Source: Meiothermus hypogaeus (lineage in GTDB: Bacteria; Deinococcota; Deinococci; Deinococcales; Thermaceae). From it: DNA of 64,000 nucleotides. The notes beneath the pieces were generated by a model that worked only from the letters and a program-made list of their open reading frames with translations, had not been told where the DNA came from and searched no databases. The stretch covers positions 36,917 through 100,916 of the forward strand of contig NZ_QWKY01000003.1 of NCBI RefSeq assembly GCF_003574035.1. Reading direction: 5' to 3'. Both the position numbers and the translations under genes were made by a program. Below are positions 1 through 7,857 of the stretch, piece after piece; position 1 is the stretch's first letter; every line of letters starts with the position of its first letter.

Positions 1-191
1 TCGGTTGATTCGTTACCGAATGGTAATGAATCAACAGGGCCGAAGTTATCCGCGTAGCGGAGGGCGATACCGCCCCTTGGAAGGGAGGCGCTTTCTTCGC
101 CGACCGACAGGAAGGGGTGTGCTCTAGGACCCAAAAAGACAACCTATGATTTTTTTTGGTTTTGTGAACTGTCTTTTTGAATCCGGTATTA
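1..191 (+). repeat. MITE-like interspersed repeat, copy 1 (left end cut by window edge)
   Basis: First of five related copies in the window. The right end reads AATCCGGTATTA, the inverse of the TAATACC(A/G)GATT seen at the left end of complete copies, so the element has short terminal inverted repeats. A left hairpin pairs 4-17 with 22-35. A core containing GCGTAGCGGAGGGCGATACC follows, then a right-end hairpin in which AAAAAGACA pairs with TGTCTTTTT. No protein is encoded. Mobility is inferred from copy number and ends only. Confidence 0.75.
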
Positions 192-437
192 GAACGCTCT
201 ATGCCAGTTGCATATCAACCCCTTGACTTATCCTCTGTACGGCTTGGCCGGAATCGCGCAACCGTCTGGCTTGTGATGAGGGGGCTCAGGAACGCCTCCC
301 AAAGACAACTATCCAGATAATGTTGGAATTATCGGGCTATACGAGCGAAGTGCTTATGCAAAGTCTGTTACGCCGCGGTCAAAAACTTGGTTTGATTATC
401 ACTGGGCCGGGCGCAAAGAAACCCTATACTCCACTCA
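192..437. other. Intergenic stretch upstream of the 123-aa membrane protein gene
   Basis: No coding region was recognised here. A TATACT hexamer at 425-430 lies 7 nt before the ATG at 438 and there is no Shine-Dalgarno sequence. This is the arrangement expected for a leaderless transcript. No convincing -35 element was found at normal spacing. Confidence 0.4.
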
Positions 438-809
438 ATGAGCACCTTTCTTGCTCCCCTACTTATAACCCTGGCCCTTAGTGCAGCGGCTTTTTGGGCT
501 CACCGCAGCATGAACCAGATGCACCGCCGCTTGCTCGAGGCCGAGCTAGATGGCCGCAATTACGACGAGTTGAGCGACCACGACCGCTTTTTCCTTAACG
601 AAGTCGTCAACCTCAAGTTTCAGCAGTCTGGCGGCAGCAAGCTGGCTTCTTTTGTGTTGCTTTATGCCTATCCCACACTCTACTTTGGCGAAAAAGTGCT
701 GGGCCGCAACCACTGGAGCGCGGTGGAGGTTTTCAGCGGCTCGTCGATGTTTTATTTCCTGACCCTGGTGCTAGCTGGGTTGCTCATGCAGACCATAGGG
801 CTGGGCTAA
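438..809 (+). CDS. Small membrane protein of unknown function
   Basis: This 123-aa protein is not recognised as a member of a named family. It has a hydrophobic N-terminal helix (about residues 5-21), a polar middle rich in charged residues (about 22-65), a possible second hydrophobic stretch near 70-83, and a strong C-terminal helix (about 102-122), so it is probably an inner-membrane protein. Its ATG lies 7 nt after a TATACT box without a ribosome binding site, suggesting a leaderless mRNA. It converges on the PucR-like gene, whose stop is 7 bp away. It has no evident link to the pyrimidine cluster. Confidence 0.6.
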   Translation: MSTFLAPLLITLALSAAAFWAHRSMNQMHRRLLEAELDGRNYDELSDHDRFFLNEVVNLKFQQSGGSKLASFVLLYAYPTLYFGEKVLGRNHWSAVEVFSGSSMFYFLTLVLAGLLMQTIGLG

Positions 810-816
810 CCGCCCT

Positions 817-1524
817 TCACCGCTTAAGCAGCTCTAGCGCAATCCACAAGCCCAAGCGCCTTTCGGGGCTTTCGATATCGCCCAGCATGCCCCGGAGTTG
901 TTCAAGCCGGTAGTAGATGCTCTGCCGCCGCACCCCAAGCTTGCGGGCCGTCTCAGCAATATTGAACTGTGAAGCCAGTAGGGCCTCGAGGGTCGCCAAA
1001 AGGGTGCTTTTGGGGCGGCTGGGCAGGCGCAGAAGAGCCCCGAGGTGTCGTTCCACAAAGCGTTTATCCCGTCCAGTTTCAATCAAAGCTTCCAGCAAAG
1101 ATTTGAGCAGCGGCTCTTCCTCGAAGGCCCCTGGATGCAGAATTCGCTCGTGAGCAGCGCGGGTCAGCTCGGCAAAGCGCACCTCGTGGCGAAAAACCAG
1201 GATGGGGAATTGTAGCATGCGGGCGGTCTGGAGCATCTCGGGGGGCAACTCCTGTAGCCACTGCACCAGCTCGAGGCAGAGCCCCCCCACCCCTACCTCG
1301 GCCAGGGTGCGCACGTAAGCTACGCGGGCCTCGGGCGTGGTGCGGGCCAGCTCGAGGCCTGTCGAAAGTAAAAGCTCACCCCCCGAAAGCAACCGGGCTA
1401 CATCGAGCACCTCGGCCACATGTACCCAGGTGATGTAGCCGTCAAGCCTTTCCTGCCCCGAAAGCAGCTCAGCCCCAGCGAAGGCGGGCAGCTCCAGGAT
1501 CTGACGAAGTGTGGGCAGGCTCAC
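817..1524 (-). CDS. Short PucR-like transcriptional regulator
   Basis: The protein has 235 aa. The N-terminal part (about residues 5-125) matches the purine-catabolism regulator PucR N-terminal domain, with segments such as LSGQERLDGYITWVHVAEV and GGELLLSTG. The C-terminal part (about 175-235) is the PucR/CdaR-type helix-turn-helix, with FNIAETARKLGVRRQSIYYR. Usual PucR proteins are about 500 aa, and the middle GGDEF-like region is missing here. The start is GTG, overlapping the TGA of the M20 hydrolase gene by 4 nt (GTGA), so the two are translationally coupled. Its place at the end of a pyrimidine-breakdown cluster suggests that it controls the cluster; that is inference. Confidence 0.8.
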   Translation of the reverse strand: MSLPTLRQILELPAFAGAELLSGQERLDGYITWVHVAEVLDVARLLSGGELLLSTGLELARTTPEARVAYVRTLAEVGVGGLCLELVQWLQELPPEMLQTARMLQFPILVFRHEVRFAELTRAAHERILHPGAFEEEPLLKSLLEALIETGRDKRFVERHLGALLRLPSRPKSTLLATLEALLASQFNIAETARKLGVRRQSIYYRLEQLRGMLGDIESPERRLGLWIALELLKR

Positions 1525-2759
1525 TGCTCCAGTATCCAGCGCATGGTCTTGTCGGCCAGACGGTCGAGGGCCTGCACAGACTGCTCGATATGCTCCTCCC
1601 GGGTGTCCTCGATTTTGTTGTGGCTGATGCCATGAAGACTCTGCACGAACATCATCACCGTGGGAATGCCTGCGCGGGCTACCTCGGCAGCGTCGTGGAG
1701 CGGCCCTGAGGGCATACGGTGTGAGACGCCAGCCACCTCGCGGATGGCCTCATCGCAAAACTCGATGAGCTGCGGGTGGAAGGGGATGGGCTCGATACTC
1801 CAGATGTGGCTCCACTCCACGGTGCAGTTTTCTTCTTGGGCAAAACGCTCGCTGGCCTCGCGGGCCTCGCGGTACATCTGGGCCAGCACGCCCGCGTCGA
1901 GGTCGCGCTGGTCGAGGGTGCATTCACAGCGCCCAACCACCGCCGTCACGATACCCGGATAGGTCTTGACGCTGCCCATGGTGCAAACCGCGTCGGGATG
2001 CTTCATGGCGATGGGGCGGATTTCCAGGGCCAGCTTGGCGGCTGCCGCCAGGGCATCCTTGCGACGGTTCATCGGGGTAGAGCCAGAATGGGCCTCCTGA
2101 CCGTAAAAGGTAATGGCGTGCCGCTCCACCCCCTTGGTGCCCAGCACCACACCCAGCGGCAAGCCCTTATCCAGGAGCACAGGGCCTTGCTCGATGTGGA
2201 GCTCGAGGTAAGCCGCTGCGTTCTTTTGCTCTTGCTGGGCCTCGGGAAAACGGTCAATCTCGACCCCGCAGCGCCTGAGGGCATCTTCCAGTCGGATGCC
2301 ATCTTTGTCGGTGCGACCCCGGTCGGCCTCGATGGTGTGGTTTCCCGCGAAGGCCGAGGAACCCAGCAGGCTGCGCCCAAAGCGGGCCCCCTCTTCGTCG
2401 GCCCAGTCCACCAACCGTACCGTGACCGGGGGTTTGCCGCCATACTCTCTGGCAATCCGGCGCAAGACCTCGAGGCCCGCCAGCACGTTCAAACACCCAT
2501 CCAGCCAGCCCCCACCCGGCACCGAGTCCAGGTGGCCCCCAATCAAAAGTGCCTTTTCGCTCTGGCCCTGGAGTGTAATCCAGTTGTTGCCTGCTGCGTC
2601 GTAGTGCTGTTCGACAGGCAGATCGGCCAGCTTGTTGTTGAACCATTTGCGCGCCTCCAGCCAGGTGTCGGTCCAGGCCACCCGCCAGGCGCCGTTTTCG
2701 TCGGCGGTGAGGTCGCGCAGTTCCTTGAGTTCGGCTACGGTTCGCTTGGGGTTTAGCAT
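1521..2759 (-). CDS. M20-family N-carbamoyl amidohydrolase, probable beta-ureidopropionase
   Basis: This 412-aa enzyme is of the Zn-dependent allantoate/N-carbamoyl amino-acid hydrolase family (M20/M40). The metal-site motifs are present in order: GGHLDSVPGGGWLDG, WADEEGARFGRSLLGS, LHIEQGP and HSGSTPMNRRKDAL, with a late histidine in LHGISHNKIED. The start was set at the ATG preceded by GGAGGT four bases upstream rather than an in-frame ATG six codons earlier. Beside dihydropyrimidinase and PreAT it most likely hydrolyses N-carbamoyl-beta-alanine to beta-alanine, CO2 and NH3. Allantoate or N-carbamoyl-amino-acid hydrolysis are alternatives that sequence alone cannot exclude. Confidence 0.85.
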   Translation of the reverse strand: MLNPKRTVAELKELRDLTADENGAWRVAWTDTWLEARKWFNNKLADLPVEQHYDAAGNNWITLQGQSEKALLIGGHLDSVPGGGWLDGCLNVLAGLEVLRRIAREYGGKPPVTVRLVDWADEEGARFGRSLLGSSAFAGNHTIEADRGRTDKDGIRLEDALRRCGVEIDRFPEAQQEQKNAAAYLELHIEQGPVLLDKGLPLGVVLGTKGVERHAITFYGQEAHSGSTPMNRRKDALAAAAKLALEIRPIAMKHPDAVCTMGSVKTYPGIVTAVVGRCECTLDQRDLDAGVLAQMYREAREASERFAQEENCTVEWSHIWSIEPIPFHPQLIEFCDEAIREVAGVSHRMPSGPLHDAAEVARAGIPTVMMFVQSLHGISHNKIEDTREEHIEQSVQALDRLADKTMRWILEQ

Positions 2760-2913
2760 GGTAACCTCCGTTGGCAAAATTTTGGAGAATAGGCCTATTG
2801 CTCAGGGCGCTTTGCAAGCTCCCAAAAGGTCTGGCAGAAAGGTTTGCTTATATTCGTGTCCAAGACAGAAGCCAGGGGGTATGGCTCACATATCGGAAGC
2901 CCTGGCCGAAGAA

Positions 2914-2937
2914 GGGGGCGACCCCTGGGCCGCCCCC
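2914..2937 (-). terminator. Probable intrinsic terminator after the ABC binding-protein gene
   Basis: On the minus strand GGGGGCG pairs with CGCCCCC across a 10-nt loop and is followed by CTTCTTC rather than a pure T-run. It lies between the binding-protein stop and the M20 gene. The last two genes may therefore depend on read-through or on their own promoter. A palindrome, CTGTAC-N6-GTACAG (2951-2968), sits between this stem and the stop codon. Confidence 0.5.
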
Positions 2938-2969
2938 TGAGCACAACGGTCTGTACACTACAGTACAGA

Positions 2970-4055
2970 TTATTTCCAGTCTCGAGCCCGTTTACCAGTG
3001 GCGGCTTCCCAGGGACCATAGTCCACCGTGGTGGCGGGCGGGTCTTTGGTCAGAATGCCCTGCTCGCGGAGCAAACGCACCGAGGCCTGGTAGTCAGCGG
3101 GCACCAGGAAACCAGCCCAACCCTTGGTGGTGGCACCTGCATTGTAGAGCTTGGCGATCTCGGCCATCTGCCAGGTCTGGTGGCCTTTGGCATCGGCGCG
3201 GGTGCCCGAGCCCTTGCAGGTGTTGCCGCATACCGGCAGCACGTACTTCTCCACCGTCTCGGCCTGGTTGGCCACGGCCCAGTTCCAGCCCTGGATAGAA
3301 GCACGGATCAGGCGAGCGGCCACCTGGCGACCCGTAAGCCCCGAGCCCTTGAAGTTACGCTCGTTGAGTACCCGTTCGGTGGTAAAAATCAGGTCTTCCA
3401 GCAGGTTAATCCCCTCATCTGCCAGCTTGAACACATCCACCTTGGTTTCGTCGTAGCCCAGACCGGCAATCTGGTTGACCTCGTTGTAGGTCATGGCAGC
3501 AACCAGTTGCACCTTGTCCGGGAATACCAGCGAGGGATCAAATGGATAGCTCACCGCCGTCACATCGGGATTGGTAGCACGGGGGTCGAGGGAGCTGGTC
3601 AGTCCGCATTTACGGAAAAGCGCCACCGCCGGATACTCGTTTCCGGAGGGCCAGACCCCCACGCTCTTGCCCTTCATGTCGGTGCAGAGGTTCTTGATGT
3701 TGCTGGATTTTAGCGCTACCAGGGTAAAGCCGGAACGCTGGAAAATCTGGGCCAGGTGCACCACCGGGATGCCCCGCTCACGGGCAGTCAGCAGGTCGGC
3801 AATCCAGGTTGTGCCAAAGTCGGCAGCCCCGGATTGCACCACCTGGATGGGGGATTGGTCCCCTGCAGGCAACAGGGTCACGTCCAATCCCTGGGCCCGG
3901 AAAAAGCCCCGTTCCTTGGCTACAAAGAAACCGGCAAACTGGGCCTGAGGAAACCACTTGAGCTGCAAATTAACCTTGATCAGATTCTGTTGTGCGCTCG
4001 CCAGCGATGCCAACACGAAGACTGCCAGTACCCACAAGACCGACCATTTCTTCAT
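2970..4055 (-). CDS. NMT1/THI5-type ABC transporter substrate-binding protein
   Basis: This 361-aa periplasmic protein begins with a clear signal peptide (MKKWSVLWVLAVFVLASLASA). It then carries the NMT1/THI5-family opening LQLKWFPQAQFAGFFVAKE, followed by GAADFGTTW. The start was chosen for the AGGAGG just upstream; a longer reading of 18 residues lacks one. It is the binding component for the two permeases and ATPase transcribed just before it. Family members bind thiamine pyrimidine precursors, riboflavin, nitrate, sulfonates and similar solutes. The neighbours make a pyrimidine base or its reduced form the likely ligand, by inference. Confidence 0.88.
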   Translation of the reverse strand: MKKWSVLWVLAVFVLASLASAQQNLIKVNLQLKWFPQAQFAGFFVAKERGFFRAQGLDVTLLPAGDQSPIQVVQSGAADFGTTWIADLLTARERGIPVVHLAQIFQRSGFTLVALKSSNIKNLCTDMKGKSVGVWPSGNEYPAVALFRKCGLTSSLDPRATNPDVTAVSYPFDPSLVFPDKVQLVAAMTYNEVNQIAGLGYDETKVDVFKLADEGINLLEDLIFTTERVLNERNFKGSGLTGRQVAARLIRASIQGWNWAVANQAETVEKYVLPVCGNTCKGSGTRADAKGHQTWQMAEIAKLYNAGATTKGWAGFLVPADYQASVRLLREQGILTKDPPATTVDYGPWEAATGKRARDWK

Positions 4056-4092
4056 CCTTGCCTCCTTTTGTGCCAGAGCGACTTCAAACGGT

Positions 4093-4123
4093 AGCCTACT
4101 GCAACCCACGACCCTCTTGTCAA
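4093..4123 (-). promoter_or_regulatory. Possible internal promoter before the binding-protein gene
   Basis: On the minus strand a perfect TTGACA (4123-4118) is followed after 19 bases by TAGGCT (4098-4093), ahead of the AGGAGG-led start at 4055. The -35 is good, but the -10 and spacing are weak. It could boost binding-protein expression relative to the membrane parts, as is common in ABC operons. Confidence 0.4.
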
Positions 4124-4213
4124 GCTTTTTCTGCTCACCTCCCCCTGATTGCTGATAGCCAATAGCGGCAAGCTCTTTGCCAGTGGTTTTAGGCTTTTGG
4201 CGATCAGCTCCAG

Positions 4214-4320
4214 AACGACACGTGCCACCCGGTTAACCTCCGCTCGAGACCGAAGGTGCGAGCCTGGCACAGTCCTCGTTAGCGAAACGACACGTGCCAC
4301 CCGGTTAACCTCCGCTCGAG
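4214..4320. repeat. Exact 35-bp direct duplication at the 3' end of the permease gene
   Basis: The 35 bases at 4214-4248 and 4286-4320 are identical, starting AACGACACGTGCC and ending CCTCCGCTCGAG, with start-to-start distance 72 bp. The right copy encodes the last residues of the permease (ERRLTGWHV) and the left copy lies just beyond the stop. The gene end was apparently duplicated, or a terminal segment inserted. Confidence 0.9.
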
Positions 4321-5250
4321 CCACGCCACCAGGTTGTACCAGGCGATGCCGATCAGCGAAGCTACGATGATTGCCGACCAAACGATATCAAAGCCAAACC
4401 GGCCCGCCTCGATCTGGATCCGAAAACCCAGGCCCTGTCCGTTGGCCCCAAAAAACTCACCCACAATGGCCCCAATCATGGCCAGGGTCGTCCCCAGCTT
4501 GAGGGCATTGAAGATAAAGGGCAGCGCATTGGGCAGCCGTAGCCAGCGATACTGCTGCACCTCGCTGGCCGCATACGAACGCATCAAATCTAGCGACAGG
4601 GGGCTGACCTCGGTAAGTCCGCGGAAGGTATTTACCACCACCGGAAAAAACACCGTAATGGCCACAATCACCGCTTTGGATTGCCAGTCGATGCCCACCA
4701 TTTTGACCAGTACCGGGGCCAGCGCCACAATGGGAATACTGCTAAAAACTGTGGCGTAGGGTAACAGGCCACGTTCCAGAAACACATATCGGCTCACCAG
4801 TAAAGCCGTAATCACACCCAGGCCACAACCAATCAGATACCCGACGAGCGCCTCTAACACCACAGTCTGGAAGGCATCTTGCAGGAGCACATCTCGCACT
4901 GCAAAAAAAGTAGAGAGCACCCGGCTGGGGGTCGGGATAAGCCCGGGTGGAACCTGGTAGGCCCGAAGCAAGGCTTCCGCCGTTACCACCACCACAAGCA
5001 AGGTGAGGGCTGCCGGGGTAAAGCCTATGACGGGATTGGTGGTGTTCACAAACTGGTTCGCAACCCTGGCAATGCCCAGCGCCGCCAGCAAGAATCCACC
5101 CCAAATCAGGAGTTTTTGAGCATCCGAAGCCGGCTCGCTCTGGTTCCACCAGATCGCAATGAACCAAAGAAGCAGGCCAAATCCAAGCACCAACAGCATC
5201 CAGTCAAGCAACACCCTGGACAGGGCAGGTTTACTCGGCTGCACCACCAT
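4279..5250 (-). CDS. ABC transporter permease (BPD family), second subunit
   Basis: This 323-aa inner-membrane protein has several hydrophobic helices. Two lie before residue 80, and the binding-protein-dependent permease core follows from about residue 115. The cytoplasmic EAA loop that docks the ATPase is visible as the segment around YAASEVQQYRWLRLPNALPF. It begins 3 bp after the stop of the other permease, so the two are cotranscribed and probably form a heterodimer. The C-terminus lies in a 35-bp duplication. Relatives serve nitrate, sulfonate, taurine and pyrimidine-like solutes. Confidence 0.88.
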   Translation of the reverse strand: MVVQPSKPALSRVLLDWMLLVLGFGLLLWFIAIWWNQSEPASDAQKLLIWGGFLLAALGIARVANQFVNTTNPVIGFTPAALTLLVVVVTAEALLRAYQVPPGLIPTPSRVLSTFFAVRDVLLQDAFQTVVLEALVGYLIGCGLGVITALLVSRYVFLERGLLPYATVFSSIPIVALAPVLVKMVGIDWQSKAVIVAITVFFPVVVNTFRGLTEVSPLSLDLMRSYAASEVQQYRWLRLPNALPFIFNALKLGTTLAMIGAIVGEFFGANGQGLGFRIQIEAGRFGFDIVWSAIIVASLIGIAWYNLVAWLERRLTGWHVSFR

Positions 5251-5253
5251 TAA

Positions 5254-6171
5254 CTAACCTCCTTCTTGCTTGGATACCCTTGCTTGCTTGGGCATAGGCG
5301 TAGCCGCTACTTTAGCTCGTTGCCAGGGGGTTACCAGTCGTTCCGTCCAGTTCACCAGGGCCACCAGCAAAATACCCAGCACTGCCGAGGAAAGCATGAT
5401 GACCCACATCGCCACCACATCCGAAGCGCGGGAGTTTTCGGCCAGCATTTTCCCGATGCCCTGAAAACTAATGGTAGAAATTTCAGCCACAATGGCCCCA
5501 ATCAAAGCCGCCGTCATGGCTACCTTGAAGGCTGTAAAAAGATAGGGAATCGAAGCCGGGAAGCGCAGCATCAGATAGGTCTGCCAGTTGTTGGCGTTGT
5601 AGGTTTTCATCAGGTCGAGGCTGAGGGGGTCGGGGCTCTTGAGGCCCTTGGCCACCCCGATGGCGATGGGGAAAAAAGCTATGTAAGCAGCGATGATGGC
5701 TTTTGGAATCCAGCCCTGCACGCCATACTGTCCCAGAAGCACCACCAGCATGGGGGCAATGGCAATCACCGGAATAGTTTGGGAGGCCACAATCCAGGGC
5801 AGCAGCGAACGCTCAAAAGCCCTTGAGGCCACAATCCCAATGGCGAAAAAGAAGCCCACCAGGGCCGCCAGTAACAAGCCCACAACGGTCTCGAGGGCCG
5901 TCACGGCAGCATTGAGGGGAATGGCATTGGGGGAGTTGAGGGGAAACATCAGGTTGCGAAAACCATTCCAGAGCTGCTGCGGCGAGGGCAGCACCGGGCT
6001 TCTAAGCTGGGTAGCGCACTCAAAAGCCGTTTTGCATGGGAGCGCCGCCCCCGTGTCCAGCGCCCGCTGGGCCGCCGGAATGTTGGCCAGATACATCAGC
6101 GGCCAGTACAGGGCCAGCACAATGAGGGCCACCACCAGCATGGGCCCCAGTTGGGGTGAGATACGGGTCAT
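5254..6171 (-). CDS. ABC transporter permease (BPD family), first subunit
   Basis: This 305-aa membrane protein has an N-terminal helix (about residues 10-30), a periplasmic segment to about 90, and the BPD permease core from about 95 to 275. The EAA loop is seen around TYNANNWQTYLMLRFPASIPY. Its ATG overlaps the stop of the ATPase gene (ATGA), showing coupled translation. It is the partner of the permease that follows 3 bp later and of the NMT1-type binding protein. Confidence 0.88.
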   Translation of the reverse strand: MTRISPQLGPMLVVALIVLALYWPLMYLANIPAAQRALDTGAALPCKTAFECATQLRSPVLPSPQQLWNGFRNLMFPLNSPNAIPLNAAVTALETVVGLLLAALVGFFFAIGIVASRAFERSLLPWIVASQTIPVIAIAPMLVVLLGQYGVQGWIPKAIIAAYIAFFPIAIGVAKGLKSPDPLSLDLMKTYNANNWQTYLMLRFPASIPYLFTAFKVAMTAALIGAIVAEISTISFQGIGKMLAENSRASDVVAMWVIMLSSAVLGILLVALVNWTERLVTPWQRAKVAATPMPKQARVSKQEGG

Positions 6172-6995
6172 TCGGTCACCTCGTATCCGTGCCCCTTGCG
6201 CAGGGCCTCGCGCACCTCGGTGGCAATCTGGAAGAACTCGGGCAGTTCGCGGGTCTCAAAGGTACGGGGTTGGGGCAGGTTTACCGGAATGACCGTCTCG
6301 ATCTTGCCAGGACGGGGGGTCATCACCACAATACGGGTCGAGAGGAAGACCGCCTCGGGGATAGAGTGGGTCACAAAGATGATGGTCTTGCCGGTCTCGC
6401 GCCACAAGCGCAAAAGCTCCAGGTTCAGGTTCTCGCGGGTAATCTCGTCCAGAGCCCCAAAGGGCTCGTCCATGAACAGGAGTTGTGGGTCGAAGGCCAA
6501 AGCCCGGGCAATGGAGACGCGTTGCTGCATCCCCCCCGAGAGTTGCCAGGGGTAGTGCCTGGTAAACTTTTCCAGCCCCACCAGCGCCAGCATCTTCTCG
6601 GCTCTGGCTTTGCGCTCCCCAGCCGGAAAGTTCATCACCTCAAGGGGCAGCATGACGTTAGAAAGCACCGTGCGCCACTCCATCAGGGTGGGTGCCTGAA
6701 AAACATAGCCGTAGGCCCGGCTCTTGCGAGCCTCCTCCGGGTTTTTCCCACTGATCAGGATGGTTCCCGAGGTGGGCTTGATGAGGTCGGCCAGCAAGCG
6801 CAGCAGGGTGGTCTTGCCACAGCCCGAGGGCCCAATCAGGCTGATGAACTCACCCTGGGCAATCTCGAGGTTAGCGTCTTTGAGGGCAACCGTGCCGGTC
6901 TGAAAGACCATCGAGACCTGTCGCACCGAAACGATGGGACGGGCCTCCAGGCTGGAGCTGGGTAGGTGGGTGTTCGGGGTGTTGGACTGCATCAT
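6168..6995 (-). CDS. ABC transporter ATP-binding protein
   Basis: This 275-aa ATPase of the nitrate/sulfonate/pyrimidine-precursor importer type has Walker A GPSGCGKTT (about residues 56-64), a Q-loop at YVFQAPTLMEW, signature LSGGMQQR, Walker B LLFMDEP and the H-loop FVTHS. It energises the two permeases encoded immediately downstream. An N-terminal extension of about 20 polar residues precedes the domain. Two ATG codons are adjacent, and either could be used. Confidence 0.9.
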   Translation of the reverse strand: MMQSNTPNTHLPSSSLEARPIVSVRQVSMVFQTGTVALKDANLEIAQGEFISLIGPSGCGKTTLLRLLADLIKPTSGTILISGKNPEEARKSRAYGYVFQAPTLMEWRTVLSNVMLPLEVMNFPAGERKARAEKMLALVGLEKFTRHYPWQLSGGMQQRVSIARALAFDPQLLFMDEPFGALDEITRENLNLELLRLWRETGKTIIFVTHSIPEAVFLSTRIVVMTPRPGKIETVIPVNLPQPRTFETRELPEFFQIATEVREALRKGHGYEVTE

Positions 6996-7003
6996 GGTCT
7001 TCC

Positions 7004-7648
7004 CTATTGGTGTCTCTGGCCGGTCAGGGCGGCGGTCACGCCCAATCCAATATAGATACCTCCGGTTACCAGCCGCTGCCCCAGGGCAAAGCGGGGCTCC
7101 TTGATTTTGCGCCGGAGCCAGCCTCCCAGCGTGCTGGACAATAGCGCATAGCCCCCATCGCTGAAGGTGGCCAGGGTAATAAAAACCAGGCCCAACAGCA
7201 AGAACTGCAGCGAGGCCGCCCCCCTGGCAGGGTCTACAAACTGCGGCAGAAAGGCAAAGAAGAAGAGGGCGGTTTTGGGGTTGAGAGCGTTCACCACGAA
7301 GCCCTGCACAAAAATGCGCTGCAGGGGCTGCCGGTCCAGAGCGCCGAGCTCCACAGGCTCCCTCGAGAGCCAGGTACGCAGGCCCAGATACACCAGATAG
7401 GCAGCACCTGCATACTTAACCAGGTTGAAGGCCAGGGCACTAGAAAGCAAAATGGCCGAAAGGCCCAGCGTGGCCATCAGCACGTGCAGCATACCGCCGC
7501 ACTGGATGCCCAGCACGCTAGCCACTCCCGCCGCACGGCCCTGCGATGCGCTACGAGTGACGATATATAGCACCGCAGGCCCAGGAATCAGAAGCAGCGC
7601 CAGGCTGGCCAGAGCAAACACCAGCAGTTGATCGGGGGGTATCAGCAT
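7004..7648 (-). CDS. LysE/RhtB-family exporter
   Basis: This 214-aa protein has the hallmarks of the LysE/RhtB translocator family: IPGPAVLYIV near residue 22, the GIQCGGMLHVLMATLG helix, YLVYLGLRTW and the NPKTALFFFAFLPQFV segment. Six hydrophobic helices are evident, so it sits in the inner membrane. The family exports amino acids and related small molecules. Its place between dihydropyrimidinase and the ABC importer suggests that it exports a pathway product such as beta-alanine, which is inference from context only. It ends 8 bp before the ABC ATPase start. Confidence 0.88.
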   Translation of the reverse strand: MLIPPDQLLVFALASLALLLIPGPAVLYIVTRSASQGRAAGVASVLGIQCGGMLHVLMATLGLSAILLSSALAFNLVKYAGAAYLVYLGLRTWLSREPVELGALDRQPLQRIFVQGFVVNALNPKTALFFFAFLPQFVDPARGAASLQFLLLGLVFITLATFSDGGYALLSSTLGGWLRRKIKEPRFALGQRLVTGGIYIGLGVTAALTGQRHQ

Positions 7649-7704
7649 CCAGACCTCTTCTTAGCTGGGGATTTTACCGCGCCACGCATAAATATCCAAT
7701 CTGC

Positions 7705-7857
7705 TCACCACTTCTTGGAGCTACGCTGTGCGATCACAATTAACAGACCACCAGCAACCACAAACAGCGCCCAGGCGGAGCTACCCCCCAGCGCCAGAAG
7801 CACCCCAATCGCTAGACACATACCCCCCAGGAAGTTGAGCACCTGCTTCGGTTTCAT
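7705..7857 (-). CDS. 50-aa membrane peptide, translationally coupled to dihydropyrimidinase
   Basis: This short reading frame encodes 50 residues. It begins MKPKQVLNFLGGMCL, has two hydrophobic stretches (about residues 8-25 and 29-43) separated by GGSSAW, and ends in the basic tail AQRSSKKW. Its ATG overlaps the TGA of dihydropyrimidinase (TGATG), a strong sign of coupled translation. It resembles no family known to me. It may be a small helper of the adjoining LysE-type exporter, which starts 56 bp downstream, but that is speculation. Confidence 0.65.
   Translation of the reverse strand: MKPKQVLNFLGGMCLAIGVLLALGGSSAWALFVVAGGLLIVIAQRSSKKW

Noticed and set aside
1776..2756. 326-codon open frame opposite the M20 hydrolase
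   Set aside because: Shadow of the true minus-strand gene; no ribosome binding site and no family similarity.
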